Assembly (NCBI GenBank): GCA_046565505.1
Contig: JBKHYJ010000061.1
Coordinates: 1-64,000, forward strand
Origin: JBKHYJ01 sp046565505
Lineage (GTDB): Bacteria; Acidobacteriota; Blastocatellia; UBA7656
DNA: 64,000 nucleotides
Direction of reading: 5' to 3'
Shown here: positions 44,659 to 53,132 of the stretch, piece after piece
Position numbering within the stretch: the stretch's first letter is position 1
How the letters are laid out: each line of letters starts with the position of its first letter
Program-made: the position numbers and the translations under genes
The notes under the pieces: model-generated
Databases searched by the model: none
What the model was told of the DNA's origin: nothing
The model's input: the letters and a program-made list of their open reading frames with translations, nothing else

Positions 44659-45438
44659 TCACAACGCGCTCCCCAGCAGATCGCCCAGTTTCTTCCGGCA
44701 GCCGCGGCTTAGCATCAGTTGGGTGCCGTCGCGCAGAAGCACGCGGTACTCGTTATGAAACCAGGGCTGTAACTCCCGTATGCGATCAATGTTCACGATT
44801 GTCGAGCGATGTATGCGGGGGAACCGCTTCGGGTCGAGCTGCGCCTCCAGGCTGCTGATCGTTTCTCTGAGCAGGTGTGATTCCTTCCCGACATGCAGGC
44901 GCACGTACTTGCCCTCCGCCTCAATCCAATCAATCTCTTCAGTCTTGAGAAAGAAGGCCCTGCCCCCGGATTTGACTATCAGCCGCTCCAGGTGGCTCGT
45001 CCGCGCCTTTAGCTCTTCGAGCAGCGCGAGGGCACGCTGGTTAATTTCGCTGCCCTTATCCGCCCGCAGCCGCGCCTTCGCGCGCTGGAGCGCCTTATCG
45101 AACCGCTGGCGGTCGAACGGCTTCAGAAGGTAGTCCAGGGCGTACACCTCGAAAGCCCGAAGCGCGTACTGGTCGTAGGCGGTGACGAATATCACGAGGG
45201 GCAGGGCGTCGGCTTCCAGGGCCTCCATAACGGCAAACCCATCCATCTCGGGCATCTGTACGTCGAGGAAAACGATGTCGGGCCGGCCCGCCCGGATCGC
45301 GTCTATGGCCTCCCGCCCGTTGGCGCACTCCCCTATGACGTCAACGTCCGCATGGTAGTTGAGCCGCCTGCGCAGGCGGCGGCGCGCCAGCGGCTCGTCA
45401 TCTACTATCAGCGCGCGTATCCTCTTCGCCTCTGTCAT
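44659..45438 (-). CDS. LytTR-family response regulator
   Basis: Two-component response regulator of 259 aa. The receiver domain (1-125) has the acidic pair VDDEP, phospho-acceptor Asp 59 (IVFLDVQMP) and a conserved Lys in YLLKPFD. The C-terminal LytTR DNA-binding domain (about 150-259) shows FFLKTEEIDWIEAEGKYVRL and RIHRSTIVN, typical of AlgR/AgrA/LytR regulators that bind paired direct repeats. Its ATG overlaps the stop of the upstream kinase gene by 4 bp, so the two form a translationally coupled pair. Confidence 0.95.
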   Translation of the reverse strand: MTEAKRIRALIVDDEPLARRRLRRRLNYHADVDVIGECANGREAIDAIRAGRPDIVFLDVQMPEMDGFAVMEALEADALPLVIFVTAYDQYALRAFEVYALDYLLKPFDRQRFDKALQRAKARLRADKGSEINQRALALLEELKARTSHLERLIVKSGGRAFFLKTEEIDWIEAEGKYVRLHVGKESHLLRETISSLEAQLDPKRFPRIHRSTIVNIDRIRELQPWFHNEYRVLLRDGTQLMLSRGCRKKLGDLLGSAL

Positions 45439-46595
45439 CTGGCAGCCGCCCTCTTTTCGCCGGCAAAAACGTTTATCGGCTCGAACGGGATTTCGAGCGT
45501 CACTTGCAGCCCCCCTTCCGCCGCGTCGCTCATATCAAAGCGGTGTGACGGGCCATAGAGCTGTTCCAGCCGCGCGCGAGTATTCGCGAGGCCGAGCCCC
45601 CCTTTAAGCTTGCCCGCCGGGTCCTGGGAGGCGACTAAGCCGGGCCCATTATCCTTCACCTGCAGCCGGAGCGTGCCGCCGCCGCGGCTCGCGCGGACCT
45701 CTATGCGGCCGGGGGCTATGCGCGCCACTATGCCGTGGCGGATCGCGTTCTCCACGATCGGCTGCAAGATAAGGTTAGGGACTCGCGCGTCGAGCGCCTC
45801 GGGCTCTACGTCCAGCCGCACGGTCAGGCGGTCCTGGAAGCGGACTTTCTCGATCTCCAGGTAACACCGCAGGAACTCCAGCTCTTCTTGCAGGGTGACT
45901 TCCTGCGCGCCGGAGTTTTCCAGCGTGAGGCGCAAGAAATCCCCGAGCCGCGCGATCATTTCGTCGGCCGCCTCCACGTCTTCGTCAAGCAACGCCGATA
46001 TGGAGTTGAGCGTGTTGAAAAGGAAGTGGGGGTGGAGCTGCATCTTGAGCGCCTGCAACTGGGCCTGCGTGACTTGGAGCTGCGCCTCCGCAAGCTCGGC
46101 TTTTAGCCGGGAGATTTTCAGCTCCTCCTGCTGGTGACGGTTGTGGTAATCGACCGCCTGGCTTACAAGTAGTATAGTCCCGTAACTCATGAACCCCGTC
46201 GGGAGGTTGAAAAGGATGTCGGATTGATACAGCTCGGGGATTGAAGACATCCGCTGGTAGGCCGCGACCTGTAACAGCCAGCCTATGATTAGATAGATCG
46301 CGCGGTGTGCGACCGACAGAAACAGACAGGCGAGTATGTGAAGGAGCGAATTGCGAAACCACCGCTCGCGGTCGATCGGGAAACGCCTGGTGAGCCAGAA
46401 GACCACTGGCGCGATTGCCGCCCACAAGAACCAGTAAGGTAGCTCCCATGCCAGCATCCCTTTCAGCGTCGGCCTGTCCTTGAAGATGGCGACGTAGTGA
46501 TCGGCGAAGAGGTAGTAATTGAACGTGAAAGACAGGCCCACGAGCGACCACATCACCAGGACAAGGAGCCAGAATGTGCGATGGCGGTTGGTCAT
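45435..46595 (-). CDS. LytS/YpdA-type sensor histidine kinase (His_kinase family)
   Basis: Membrane sensor kinase of 386 aa. Four membrane segments occupy about 8-150 with little extracellular loop, so the input is probably sensed in the membrane. A coiled coil (about 155-185) leads to the kinase core. The phospho-accepting His is about 190 in LHPHFLFNTLNSI, the N-box is LQPIVENAIRHG, and the G-box is VKDNGPGL, the arrangement of the LytS/AlgZ class. ATG 46595 with GGGGAAG upstream is preferred to ATG 46667. It is coupled to the LytTR regulator that follows. Confidence 0.94.
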   Translation of the reverse strand: MTNRHRTFWLLVLVMWSLVGLSFTFNYYLFADHYVAIFKDRPTLKGMLAWELPYWFLWAAIAPVVFWLTRRFPIDRERWFRNSLLHILACLFLSVAHRAIYLIIGWLLQVAAYQRMSSIPELYQSDILFNLPTGFMSYGTILLVSQAVDYHNRHQQEELKISRLKAELAEAQLQVTQAQLQALKMQLHPHFLFNTLNSISALLDEDVEAADEMIARLGDFLRLTLENSGAQEVTLQEELEFLRCYLEIEKVRFQDRLTVRLDVEPEALDARVPNLILQPIVENAIRHGIVARIAPGRIEVRASRGGGTLRLQVKDNGPGLVASQDPAGKLKGGLGLANTRARLEQLYGPSHRFDMSDAAEGGLQVTLEIPFEPINVFAGEKRAAAR

Positions 46596-46781
46596 AATTA
46601 ACTTCCCCGGCCGGAGTCCCGCCGGCAAGATGAGTATATAATAGCGCGAAATCCCGCGCGCGGGCACGGGATTGTCTCGCGGCGGGCCGCCCAGGTAGTT
46701 TTGGGAGGCTTTAAGGCGGGGGCAAAAAAATTCATGTTATGCTGGCCGTCGGGCGAAGACCCGGCGGGAGGAGGCGCGGTC

Positions 46782-47210
46782 ATGACCAGAATGTCGGCCG
46801 AGGAGCTTGAGGCTTTCCTGTATTCACACTTTCCCGACACGCACACGGCGAGCTTTCGAGTCGAAGAAGTAGGCGAGCGGTTCGCGCGGCTGCGACTGCT
46901 ATACCATGACCGCCACCTGCGGCCCGGCGGCACGATCTCGGGCCCGTCGTTAATGACTCTGGCCGACACGGCCATGTACGTAGCCGTCCTCGCGATGATC
47001 GGCCCGGTCGCGCTCGCCGTCACCACGAATCTGAACATCAATTTTTTGCGCAAGCCATCTCGATCCGACGTAATCGCACAGGCCCGCTTGCTCAAGCTCG
47101 GCAAGCGCCTGGCCGTGGGCGACGTGACCATGTACTCCGATGGGGACGCGGAGCCGGTGGCCCATGCGACCTTGACCTACTCTATCCCCGCCGATCGAGA
47201 AACGGCCTGA
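46782..47210 (+). CDS. PaaI-type hotdog-fold thioesterase
   Basis: Predicted acyl-CoA thioesterase of 142 aa, usual family length. The hotdog signature is RPGGTISGPSLMTLADTAMYVAVLA (central helix with the catalytic acidic residue in LADTA), followed by TTNLNINFLRKP and the last strand AHATLTYSIP. The start at 46782 is chosen because GGGAGGAGG lies upstream; the in-frame ATG at 46701 gives a poorly conserved extension. It is divergent from the LytS-like kinase. Substrate is unknown. Confidence 0.88.
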   Translation: MTRMSAEELEAFLYSHFPDTHTASFRVEEVGERFARLRLLYHDRHLRPGGTISGPSLMTLADTAMYVAVLAMIGPVALAVTTNLNINFLRKPSRSDVIAQARLLKLGKRLAVGDVTMYSDGDAEPVAHATLTYSIPADRETA

Positions 47211-47326
47211 AGAAAGGCGCGGGCCCCTGCCTGTGGCGGTGCCGGGCCGGCTCGCCGCTGGCGGGCTATCGGCGGCGACCCTAACCGCGGCGCGGTGACG
47301 CGGCCAGTCCTTCAAGGCTCCCAACA

Positions 47327-47355
47327 TTGCCGCGCGGATGGTCATCTCGTATACT
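47327..47355 (+). promoter_or_regulatory. Sigma-70 type promoter of the GH172 gene
   Basis: TTGCCG (47327-47332), a 17-bp spacer, and TATACT (47350-47355). It gives a leader of about 135 nt before the ATG at 47496. Confidence 0.65.
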
Positions 47356-47495
47356 TTCCCGTGCCTCGCTTCTCGTATGACCGGGAAGGCGGAACATTTG
47401 AAACGCATCTCCACATAATATCTACAGTCTAATCATTTCGGGACCCGCGGAAGGGGCCTGAAAATACGACGAGCTGGAAGGAGGACGTGTCGGCC

Positions 47496-48662
47496 ATGCG
47501 GTTAAAGAGCTTCTTCATTGTCGGCCTCATGATTGTCGGCCTCTTGATGTTGTGCATACCTTCGTCGGCCTTTGCGCAGGAGGGTTCCTACGACGGGCTG
47601 GATAACAATCTGAGCAACCTGTACAGGTCATCGCGGGCGAAGACCTTCTCGATCAGCCCCGAGAATCTGACGGGCGAAAAGGGCAAGGGCGGGATGGCGA
47701 AGGAGGGGAACGCCTCGGACGCCGCGCGCGAGCTGGGGCAGGGCTGGAAGGTCAACCCTTTCATAATCATCCAACCCGGTAAGACGTTCACGCTCGCGGA
47801 GATTAACGGCCAGGGGGCCATCCAACACATCTGGATGACGCCGACCGGCAACTGGCGCTTCTCGATCATCAGGATGTACTGGGACGACGAGGCCGCCCCT
47901 TCCGTCGAGACCCCCGTGGGGGATTTCTTCGCGATGGGCTGGGGCAAGTACGCCCAGATATCTTCGCTGGCCGTATGCGTCAACCCCGGCAGCGCCTTCA
48001 ACTCTTACTGGGTGATGCCTTTCAGGAAGAAGGCGAGAATCACGATGGAGAATATCGACGCGGAGCCTATGAGGCTCTACTACCAGATAGACTACACGCT
48101 GACGCAACTGCCCAGAGACGCCGCCTACTTCCACGCGCAGTTCAGGAGGGTGAACCCTCTGCCGGAAAAAGAGGTGTATACCATCGTCGATAATATCAAA
48201 GGCAGGGGGCACTACGTCGGCACATACATGGCCTGGGGCGTGAACAACAACAGGTGGTGGGGGGAAGGCGAGATCAAATTCTACATGGATGGCGACCAGC
48301 AGTTCCCCACCATCTGCGGGACCGGCACGGAGGACTACTTCTGCGGGTCGTACAACTTCGAGAACCAGGAGAAGAAACAGTACCAGGAATTCTCCACGCC
48401 GTACTCCGGGCTGGCGCAGGTCATTAGGCCCGACGGGCTCTACCAATCACAGCAGAGGTTCGGCCTCTACCGTTGGCACATACCTGACCCCGTGCGGTTC
48501 GAGTCCGATCTGAGAGTCACGATTCAAGCCCTCGGCTGGAAGAGCGGGGGCCGGTACCTCCCCCTCAGAGATGACATCGCGTCGGTGGCTTACTGGTATC
48601 AGTCGGAGCCGCATGCGCCGTTCCCGAAACTGCCGAATAAGGACCAACTGGAAGTGAACTGA
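47496..48662 (+). CDS. Secreted GH172 (DUF2961) family glycoside hydrolase
   Basis: Exported protein of 388 aa. A signal peptide (FFIVGLMIVGLLMLCIPSSAFA) fixes the ATG at 47496 with GGAAGGAGG upstream; the GTG at 47487 sits too close to that site. The mature part shows DUF2961 blocks: GQGAIQHIWMTP, YWDDEAAPSVETPVGDFF and GTGTEDYFCGSYNF. This family is now classified as GH172 and includes alpha-D-fructofuranosidase/difructose-anhydride and D-arabinofuranosidase activities acting on furanose polymers. The exact substrate cannot be read from sequence. It is monocistronic and converges on speB. Confidence 0.9.
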   Translation: MRLKSFFIVGLMIVGLLMLCIPSSAFAQEGSYDGLDNNLSNLYRSSRAKTFSISPENLTGEKGKGGMAKEGNASDAARELGQGWKVNPFIIIQPGKTFTLAEINGQGAIQHIWMTPTGNWRFSIIRMYWDDEAAPSVETPVGDFFAMGWGKYAQISSLAVCVNPGSAFNSYWVMPFRKKARITMENIDAEPMRLYYQIDYTLTQLPRDAAYFHAQFRRVNPLPEKEVYTIVDNIKGRGHYVGTYMAWGVNNNRWWGEGEIKFYMDGDQQFPTICGTGTEDYFCGSYNFENQEKKQYQEFSTPYSGLAQVIRPDGLYQSQQRFGLYRWHIPDPVRFESDLRVTIQALGWKSGGRYLPLRDDIASVAYWYQSEPHAPFPKLPNKDQLEVN

Positions 48663-48699
48663 GGCGGCGCGGCCGGGCGGCGAGCCGCCGCGGCAAGAA

Positions 48700-49590
48700 T
48701 CAGAGCGGCGGGATGTTTTTCTCGAAGATGTAACTGAGCGATTTGTAGACGAGCTTTGCGGTCAGGAAGTCGGGCGCGGCGTTGCCGGGCGAAGGGGCTA
48801 GCTCGGTCACGTCCATCCCCACTATGTTGCGGGCGCGGGCGGCCGCCCGAATTATCCCCAGCGCGTCGTACCACCCTAGTCCGCCGGGCTCGGGCGTCCC
48901 CGTAGCCGGCACGAGGCTCGGGTCCAGGCCATCAATGTCAATCGTGAGGTAGACGTTCTCCGTCAGGTGCGAGATGGCCTCCTCGTGCCAGTCGGTCCTG
49001 CCGACTACATCTCTCGCCCAAAAAATCTTCGTGGGCGTGTGCGGAAGGCGCCGCGCCTCCGCCTCCGAGACGGAGCGAATCCCGACCTGCACGACAGGGC
49101 ATACTTCGACCGCGCGGGCCATTATCGAAGCGTGCGAGTGCGGCGTGCCGTCATAGCTCTCGCGCAAATCCGCATGCGCGTCTATCTGAAGCACTGACAG
49201 ATTCTTCACGCGGCGGCCGAGCGCGCGGATGACCGGGCCGCTGATCGAATGCTCGCCGCCGAGCATCGCGAGGAATTTCCCCGTGCCGAGCAACTCTTCG
49301 GCGCGGCGCTCGATCCTGTCCATCATCGCCTCGGGCGGGTCGATGGGGCTCAACTCTTCGAGCGTGTGTATGCCCATCCGATAGACGGACCCGTTCACCT
49401 CCTCGTCGTACAGCTCCATGTTGCGCGAGGCCTCTATGATGGCGCGGGGCCCGCCGGCGGTCCCGCGGCCGTAGCTCACTGTCCCCTCGTAGGGGACGGG
49501 CCACACGAGGATTCGCGCGGGGCCGAACTCTGAATACTCAGGCTCGTTTATGCCGCCGAAATTGAAAGGTAGATTCTCTGATTCGCTCAT
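48700..49590 (-). CDS. speB: Agmatinase (ureohydrolase family)
   Basis: Binuclear-manganese enzyme of 296 aa that cleaves agmatine to putrescine and urea. All ureohydrolase metal motifs are present: GGEHS, DAHADLRE, HSHAS and the DIDGLDP block near residue 220. Length and the YGRGTAGGPRAI block match agmatinases, but guanidinobutyrase-type activity cannot be excluded by motif alone. It lies 75 bp after the DHS-like gene and downstream of speA on the same strand, forming a polyamine cluster whose order follows the route arginine to agmatine to putrescine. Confidence 0.93.
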   Translation of the reverse strand: MSESENLPFNFGGINEPEYSEFGPARILVWPVPYEGTVSYGRGTAGGPRAIIEASRNMELYDEEVNGSVYRMGIHTLEELSPIDPPEAMMDRIERRAEELLGTGKFLAMLGGEHSISGPVIRALGRRVKNLSVLQIDAHADLRESYDGTPHSHASIMARAVEVCPVVQVGIRSVSEAEARRLPHTPTKIFWARDVVGRTDWHEEAISHLTENVYLTIDIDGLDPSLVPATGTPEPGGLGWYDALGIIRAAARARNIVGMDVTELAPSPGNAAPDFLTAKLVYKSLSYIFEKNIPPL

Positions 49591-49665
49591 CGCAGCAGTG
49601 ATGTGTGGGGCATGTGGGCCGGAGCCGCGCCAGCTTTCGGCCCGCCGCCGCGCAATCTTTTTTAA

Positions 49666-50715
49666 TCACCCGAAGTTGACGCTAAGCTCGCGGCCGAAAT
49701 TGAACTGGGGGCGGCGGCGCTGCTTGAGGGCTTTCGTGCCCGTCTGCGAAAGCGCGGTCACGAGGATCGGCATAGCGATCGTGGGGTCGCACAGGACGGA
49801 GACGGTCTTCGCGTCTTTAGCCACGCGCCCCCAGGTCTGCGCCTCCTCAAAGCTGCGGCCCGAAGTGGCGCTCGACTCGGGCAGGTCGAGGCCGATCTGC
49901 AAGCCATACTTGTGGCCGCGCAGGCCCTGCTTGATTATCGAGGCGGTGACTTCTATCTGATGAACGAAGCTCTTCGGCGGGCCGCCGCCGAACAGCACCA
50001 CGGACGTGTTGACGGAGCGGGCCATGATCTGCGCCGCCTCGACCACGTCTTGAATGATGTCGAACTGGAACGGGTTCTTGCGGTTGATGCGGGAGGTGGC
50101 GATGCCGACGGCTATGGCCGAGTCGGCGACGCCCGGGCAGAAGATAGGGACCTTCGCCTTGTAGGCGGAGGTGAGTATGCCGTCTTCGGTGGCGATCTCG
50201 GAAAGCTCGCGCCCCAGCAGGTGCAGGAACTCGCGCGTCGAGTACGGGCGCGAATGGTCCACGGTGTTGGCGAAATTGCCGACCCACTCGTCGGCCTCGC
50301 GGTACTCGTGGTCGCTCGCCAGCGTGTCGTAAAAGCGGCCCACCTGCGCCTCCTGAAGCTCGTCGTCATTCCACTCGCCGGACCCCTGGTAGTGGTAACG
50401 CCCGAGCGTCTCGTGCAGGTCGTGAAAGAGGTTCGCGCCCGTCGAGACGACAACATCAACGTAGTGGTTCTTGATCAGGTAGGAGATCAGCCGCCGCATC
50501 CCGGCCGCCACCAGCGCGCCCGACAGCCCCATAAACACAGTCGAGTTGTCCGTCAGCATGTCGAGCCACAGGTTGTGCGCGTCGGCGAGCGCGCGCGCCT
50601 GAAAGCCCGCGCCCTCCATCTTCGTGAGTATGCCGGCCACCGAGCGGTCCCTGTCTATCTGTATGGGGCGAGTGGGAGTAGTCAAGTACTTTGAACTCTT
50701 TTGTTTTCTCATCAT
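49666..50715 (-). CDS. Deoxyhypusine-synthase-family protein, possible homospermidine synthase
   Basis: NAD-dependent aminobutyl-transferase family protein of 349 aa. Bacteria lack eIF5A, and characterised bacterial members instead make homospermidine from putrescine; that role suits its position between speA and speB. Family blocks include FMGLSGALVAAGMRRLISYLI, STGANLFHDLHETLG, FCPGVADSAI and TSGRSFEEAQTWGRV. In eukaryotic DHS the last block is SGARPDEAVSWGKI, with the catalytic Lys (329 in human) forming the enzyme-substrate imine. Here that position is Arg (about 297), so either the chemistry differs or another residue substitutes. Confidence 0.88.
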   Translation of the reverse strand: MMRKQKSSKYLTTPTRPIQIDRDRSVAGILTKMEGAGFQARALADAHNLWLDMLTDNSTVFMGLSGALVAAGMRRLISYLIKNHYVDVVVSTGANLFHDLHETLGRYHYQGSGEWNDDELQEAQVGRFYDTLASDHEYREADEWVGNFANTVDHSRPYSTREFLHLLGRELSEIATEDGILTSAYKAKVPIFCPGVADSAIAVGIATSRINRKNPFQFDIIQDVVEAAQIMARSVNTSVVLFGGGPPKSFVHQIEVTASIIKQGLRGHKYGLQIGLDLPESSATSGRSFEEAQTWGRVAKDAKTVSVLCDPTIAMPILVTALSQTGTKALKQRRRPQFNFGRELSVNFG

Positions 50716-50807
50716 TGTAGTGTATGCCTCTGGTGGGGTGGGCGCGGGGGCATGGGGCGGGGGACGAACTTTATTCCAATCCCTGGCCCCTGCCCCCGCC
50801 CCGGCCC

Positions 50808-52706
50808 CTATTCTAGATACGTGTACCTGCTAATGTCACTCTCATATTGCTTCAGGAGCGCGTCGGCCTCTTCCTGCGTCATGTGCCCGCCCGCGATGCG
50901 CGCTTTAGCCATCCGCTGGACGTTGTCCCAGGCCTGGTTCCTGTCGTAACGCGCGTAAGAGATCATATCGCCTACGCGGCTGCCCGGGACTATCTTCTTG
51001 ATATGGTAGCGGCCGTCGGTATCTATTATGACTTGCGCTTCGTTGGGCATGCCGAAAAGGTTATGAAAGCTCCCCATGACTTCCTGGTAAGCGCCGACTA
51101 AAAATATAGCGATGTAATACGGCTCGCCTGTGAACGGGTGAAGCTCCAGCACCTCCTTGACATCCTTGAGGTCCACGAACTTGTCTATATGCCCGTCTGA
51201 ATCGCACGTGATGTCGACGAACGTGGCGTAGTCGGTGGGCTGCTCGTTGAGCCTGTGGATGGGCATTATAGGGAAGAGCTGATCGATGGCCCAGTGGTCG
51301 GGCAGGGACCGGAAGACGGAAAAGTTGCACAGGTACTTCGACGCCAGAATCTTCTTCAGGTCGTCGAACTCTTCTTCCTGCACCTTCGCGGTCTGGGCGA
51401 ATTTCGACGCGCGCGCGCAGACCTCCCAGAACAACACTTCGCCCTTGGCCCGGTCTTCGAGGCTGATCAGGCCAAGGTTGAACTGCATGTGGAGCTCCTC
51501 CTTGTGGTCGAGCGCGTCGTGGTAGTACTCGCGGTAGTTCTTCGAGGTTATGTCGTCGTAGAGCCCCTTCAGCTCCGCGATCACCTGCGGGTCGTCCTCG
51601 TCCAGGGTGATCTCGGGCCGGTCGTCGGCGAACGTCTCTATCTCGTCGCGGATCGACGTGACAAACACCGCGTGGTAGGCGCTCATCATGCGCCCGCTCT
51701 CGGTGACGAGGTTCGGCTCGGGGACGTTCTCGTCCTCGCAGACGGACTTGATCGTGTACATAACGTCGTTGGCGAATTCCTGGGTCGTGTAGTTGACCGA
51801 CGACTCGAAGGTGGTCTTCGACCCATCGTAATCGACGCCCATGCCGCCGCCTATGTCGAGGTACTCGACGTCGATGTGCATCTGCCGAATCTTGGAGTAT
51901 ACGCGGGCAGCCTCTTTCATCGCGCCCTTGACGCGCTTGATGTCGGTTATCTGCGACCCTATGTGGAAATGCAGCAGCTTGAGCGCGTCGGTCATCTCGT
52001 ACTCGCGCAGCATCCTTATGCATTCGAGCATCTCGGATGGGGTCAGGCCGAATTTGGCCGACTCGCCGCCCGACGAGGCCCACTTGCCGGAGCCCTTCGA
52101 GTAAAGCTTCGCGCGTATGCCGATGCCGGGGCGCACGCCCGTCTCTTGCGCGCGCCGGATGATCATCTTCAGCTCGTTGAGTTTTTCGACGACCACGATG
52201 ACGCGCTTGCCTATCTGCACGCCCATCAGCGCCAGGTTGATGAACGCTTCGTCCTTAAACCCGTTGCATATGAGAAGTGATTCGGGCGTCTGCTCTAGCG
52301 ACAGCGCGGCGTAAAGCTCCGCCTTCGAGCCGCACTCTACGCCGAAGTTAAACTTGCTGCCTTCGCGCAAGAATACTTCGACCACCTCGCGCCGGGGGTT
52401 GACCTTCATCGGGAAGACCGCGTAGTGAGTGCCCGAGTAATTGAACTCGCGCGCGGCCTCGTGAAAGGAGCGCTGAAGCTTCTTCAGCTGGTTGGTCAGA
52501 ATCTGCGGGAATCGGAGCAGTACAGGGAGTTGAAGCTTGCGCTGGTCTATGAGGTGATCTATTAGCTCTTTAATATCAACTGATCGGGGGTCGCCCTCAG
52601 CAGGGCGAACTGCAAGGTGGCCTTTTCGGTTTACCTCAAAGTATCCTGCCCCCCAGTTTTCCACACCATAGGTCTGAATGACCTCTTCCAGTGTGATATT
52701 CCTCAT
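50808..52706 (-). CDS. speA: Biosynthetic arginine decarboxylase
   Basis: PLP-dependent decarboxylase of 632 aa that makes agmatine from arginine, the first step of the agmatine route to putrescine. It has the fold-III (alanine racemase-like) barrel with the PLP Lys at about 101 in VFPMKVNPRR, FHIGSQI and the GGGMGVDYDG phosphate-binding block. The SpeA-specific helical insertion and C-terminal beta domain with CDSDGH follow. Length matches SpeA (about 630-660). AAGGAAAT precedes the ATG, and a near-perfect promoter lies 63 bp upstream. It heads the cluster with the DHS-like and speB genes. Confidence 0.97.
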   Translation of the reverse strand: MRNITLEEVIQTYGVENWGAGYFEVNRKGHLAVRPAEGDPRSVDIKELIDHLIDQRKLQLPVLLRFPQILTNQLKKLQRSFHEAAREFNYSGTHYAVFPMKVNPRREVVEVFLREGSKFNFGVECGSKAELYAALSLEQTPESLLICNGFKDEAFINLALMGVQIGKRVIVVVEKLNELKMIIRRAQETGVRPGIGIRAKLYSKGSGKWASSGGESAKFGLTPSEMLECIRMLREYEMTDALKLLHFHIGSQITDIKRVKGAMKEAARVYSKIRQMHIDVEYLDIGGGMGVDYDGSKTTFESSVNYTTQEFANDVMYTIKSVCEDENVPEPNLVTESGRMMSAYHAVFVTSIRDEIETFADDRPEITLDEDDPQVIAELKGLYDDITSKNYREYYHDALDHKEELHMQFNLGLISLEDRAKGEVLFWEVCARASKFAQTAKVQEEEFDDLKKILASKYLCNFSVFRSLPDHWAIDQLFPIMPIHRLNEQPTDYATFVDITCDSDGHIDKFVDLKDVKEVLELHPFTGEPYYIAIFLVGAYQEVMGSFHNLFGMPNEAQVIIDTDGRYHIKKIVPGSRVGDMISYARYDRNQAWDNVQRMAKARIAGGHMTQEEADALLKQYESDISRYTYLE

Positions 52707-52768
52707 CTATTTCCTTCCCTGCTGGATCTCATACATGCCGCGAAAATAGAGATACTTACAAGCGATTG

Positions 52769-52797
52769 AATTTAACAGAATGAATCAGGGGTGTCAA
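52769..52797 (-). promoter_or_regulatory. Sigma-70 type promoter of the polyamine cluster
   Basis: Read on the minus strand: perfect TTGACA (52797-52792), a 17-bp spacer, and TAAATT (52774-52769). It lies about 63 bp upstream of the speA ATG. Confidence 0.75.
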
Positions 52798-53024
52798 AAA
52801 CTTTTTTTCCGCGCACGGCTCGTAACGTCGGCGCGGCAATGGCCGCCGGCCGGGGCCGCCGCGTTAGATCAAGCATCCCAATGAATACAGGCGGGGCAGG
52901 ACCAACCGGGTTGCCGCTTCGCCGCGCGGGGCGCTCCGCGCGCTCGGCGTCCGGCAGCCACCACGGCGGCCTTAAAGGCCTCCGCCCGGCCCCCGGTCGA
53001 TGCCCGCCGAACGGTGCCGCGGAG

Positions 53025-53054
53025 TTGTCAATTCGCCCGCGGTTCAACTAGAAT
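53025..53054 (+). promoter_or_regulatory. Sigma-70 type promoter of the foldase gene
   Basis: TTGTCA (53025-53030), an 18-bp spacer, and TAGAAT (53049-53054). The leader is about 70 nt. Confidence 0.65.
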
Positions 53055-53132
53055 TCGTGTTTCCCCTCAGCTCAAGAATTCTCGCCGTGGCGGGCGGGCA
53101 TGGGGCAATACTTTCGGAGGCAATAAAACGCT

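Larger units (their letters stand above)
52707..53132. other. 426-bp divergent intergenic region
   Basis: It holds the leftward speA promoter (52769-52797), a GC-rich middle (52810-53020) in which I see no gene, and the rightward promoter of the foldase gene (53025-53054). Confidence 0.6.

Noticed and set aside
51255..52280. 341-codon plus-strand open frame inside speA
   Set aside because: Antisense shadow of a well-conserved enzyme gene; no ribosome site or product match.
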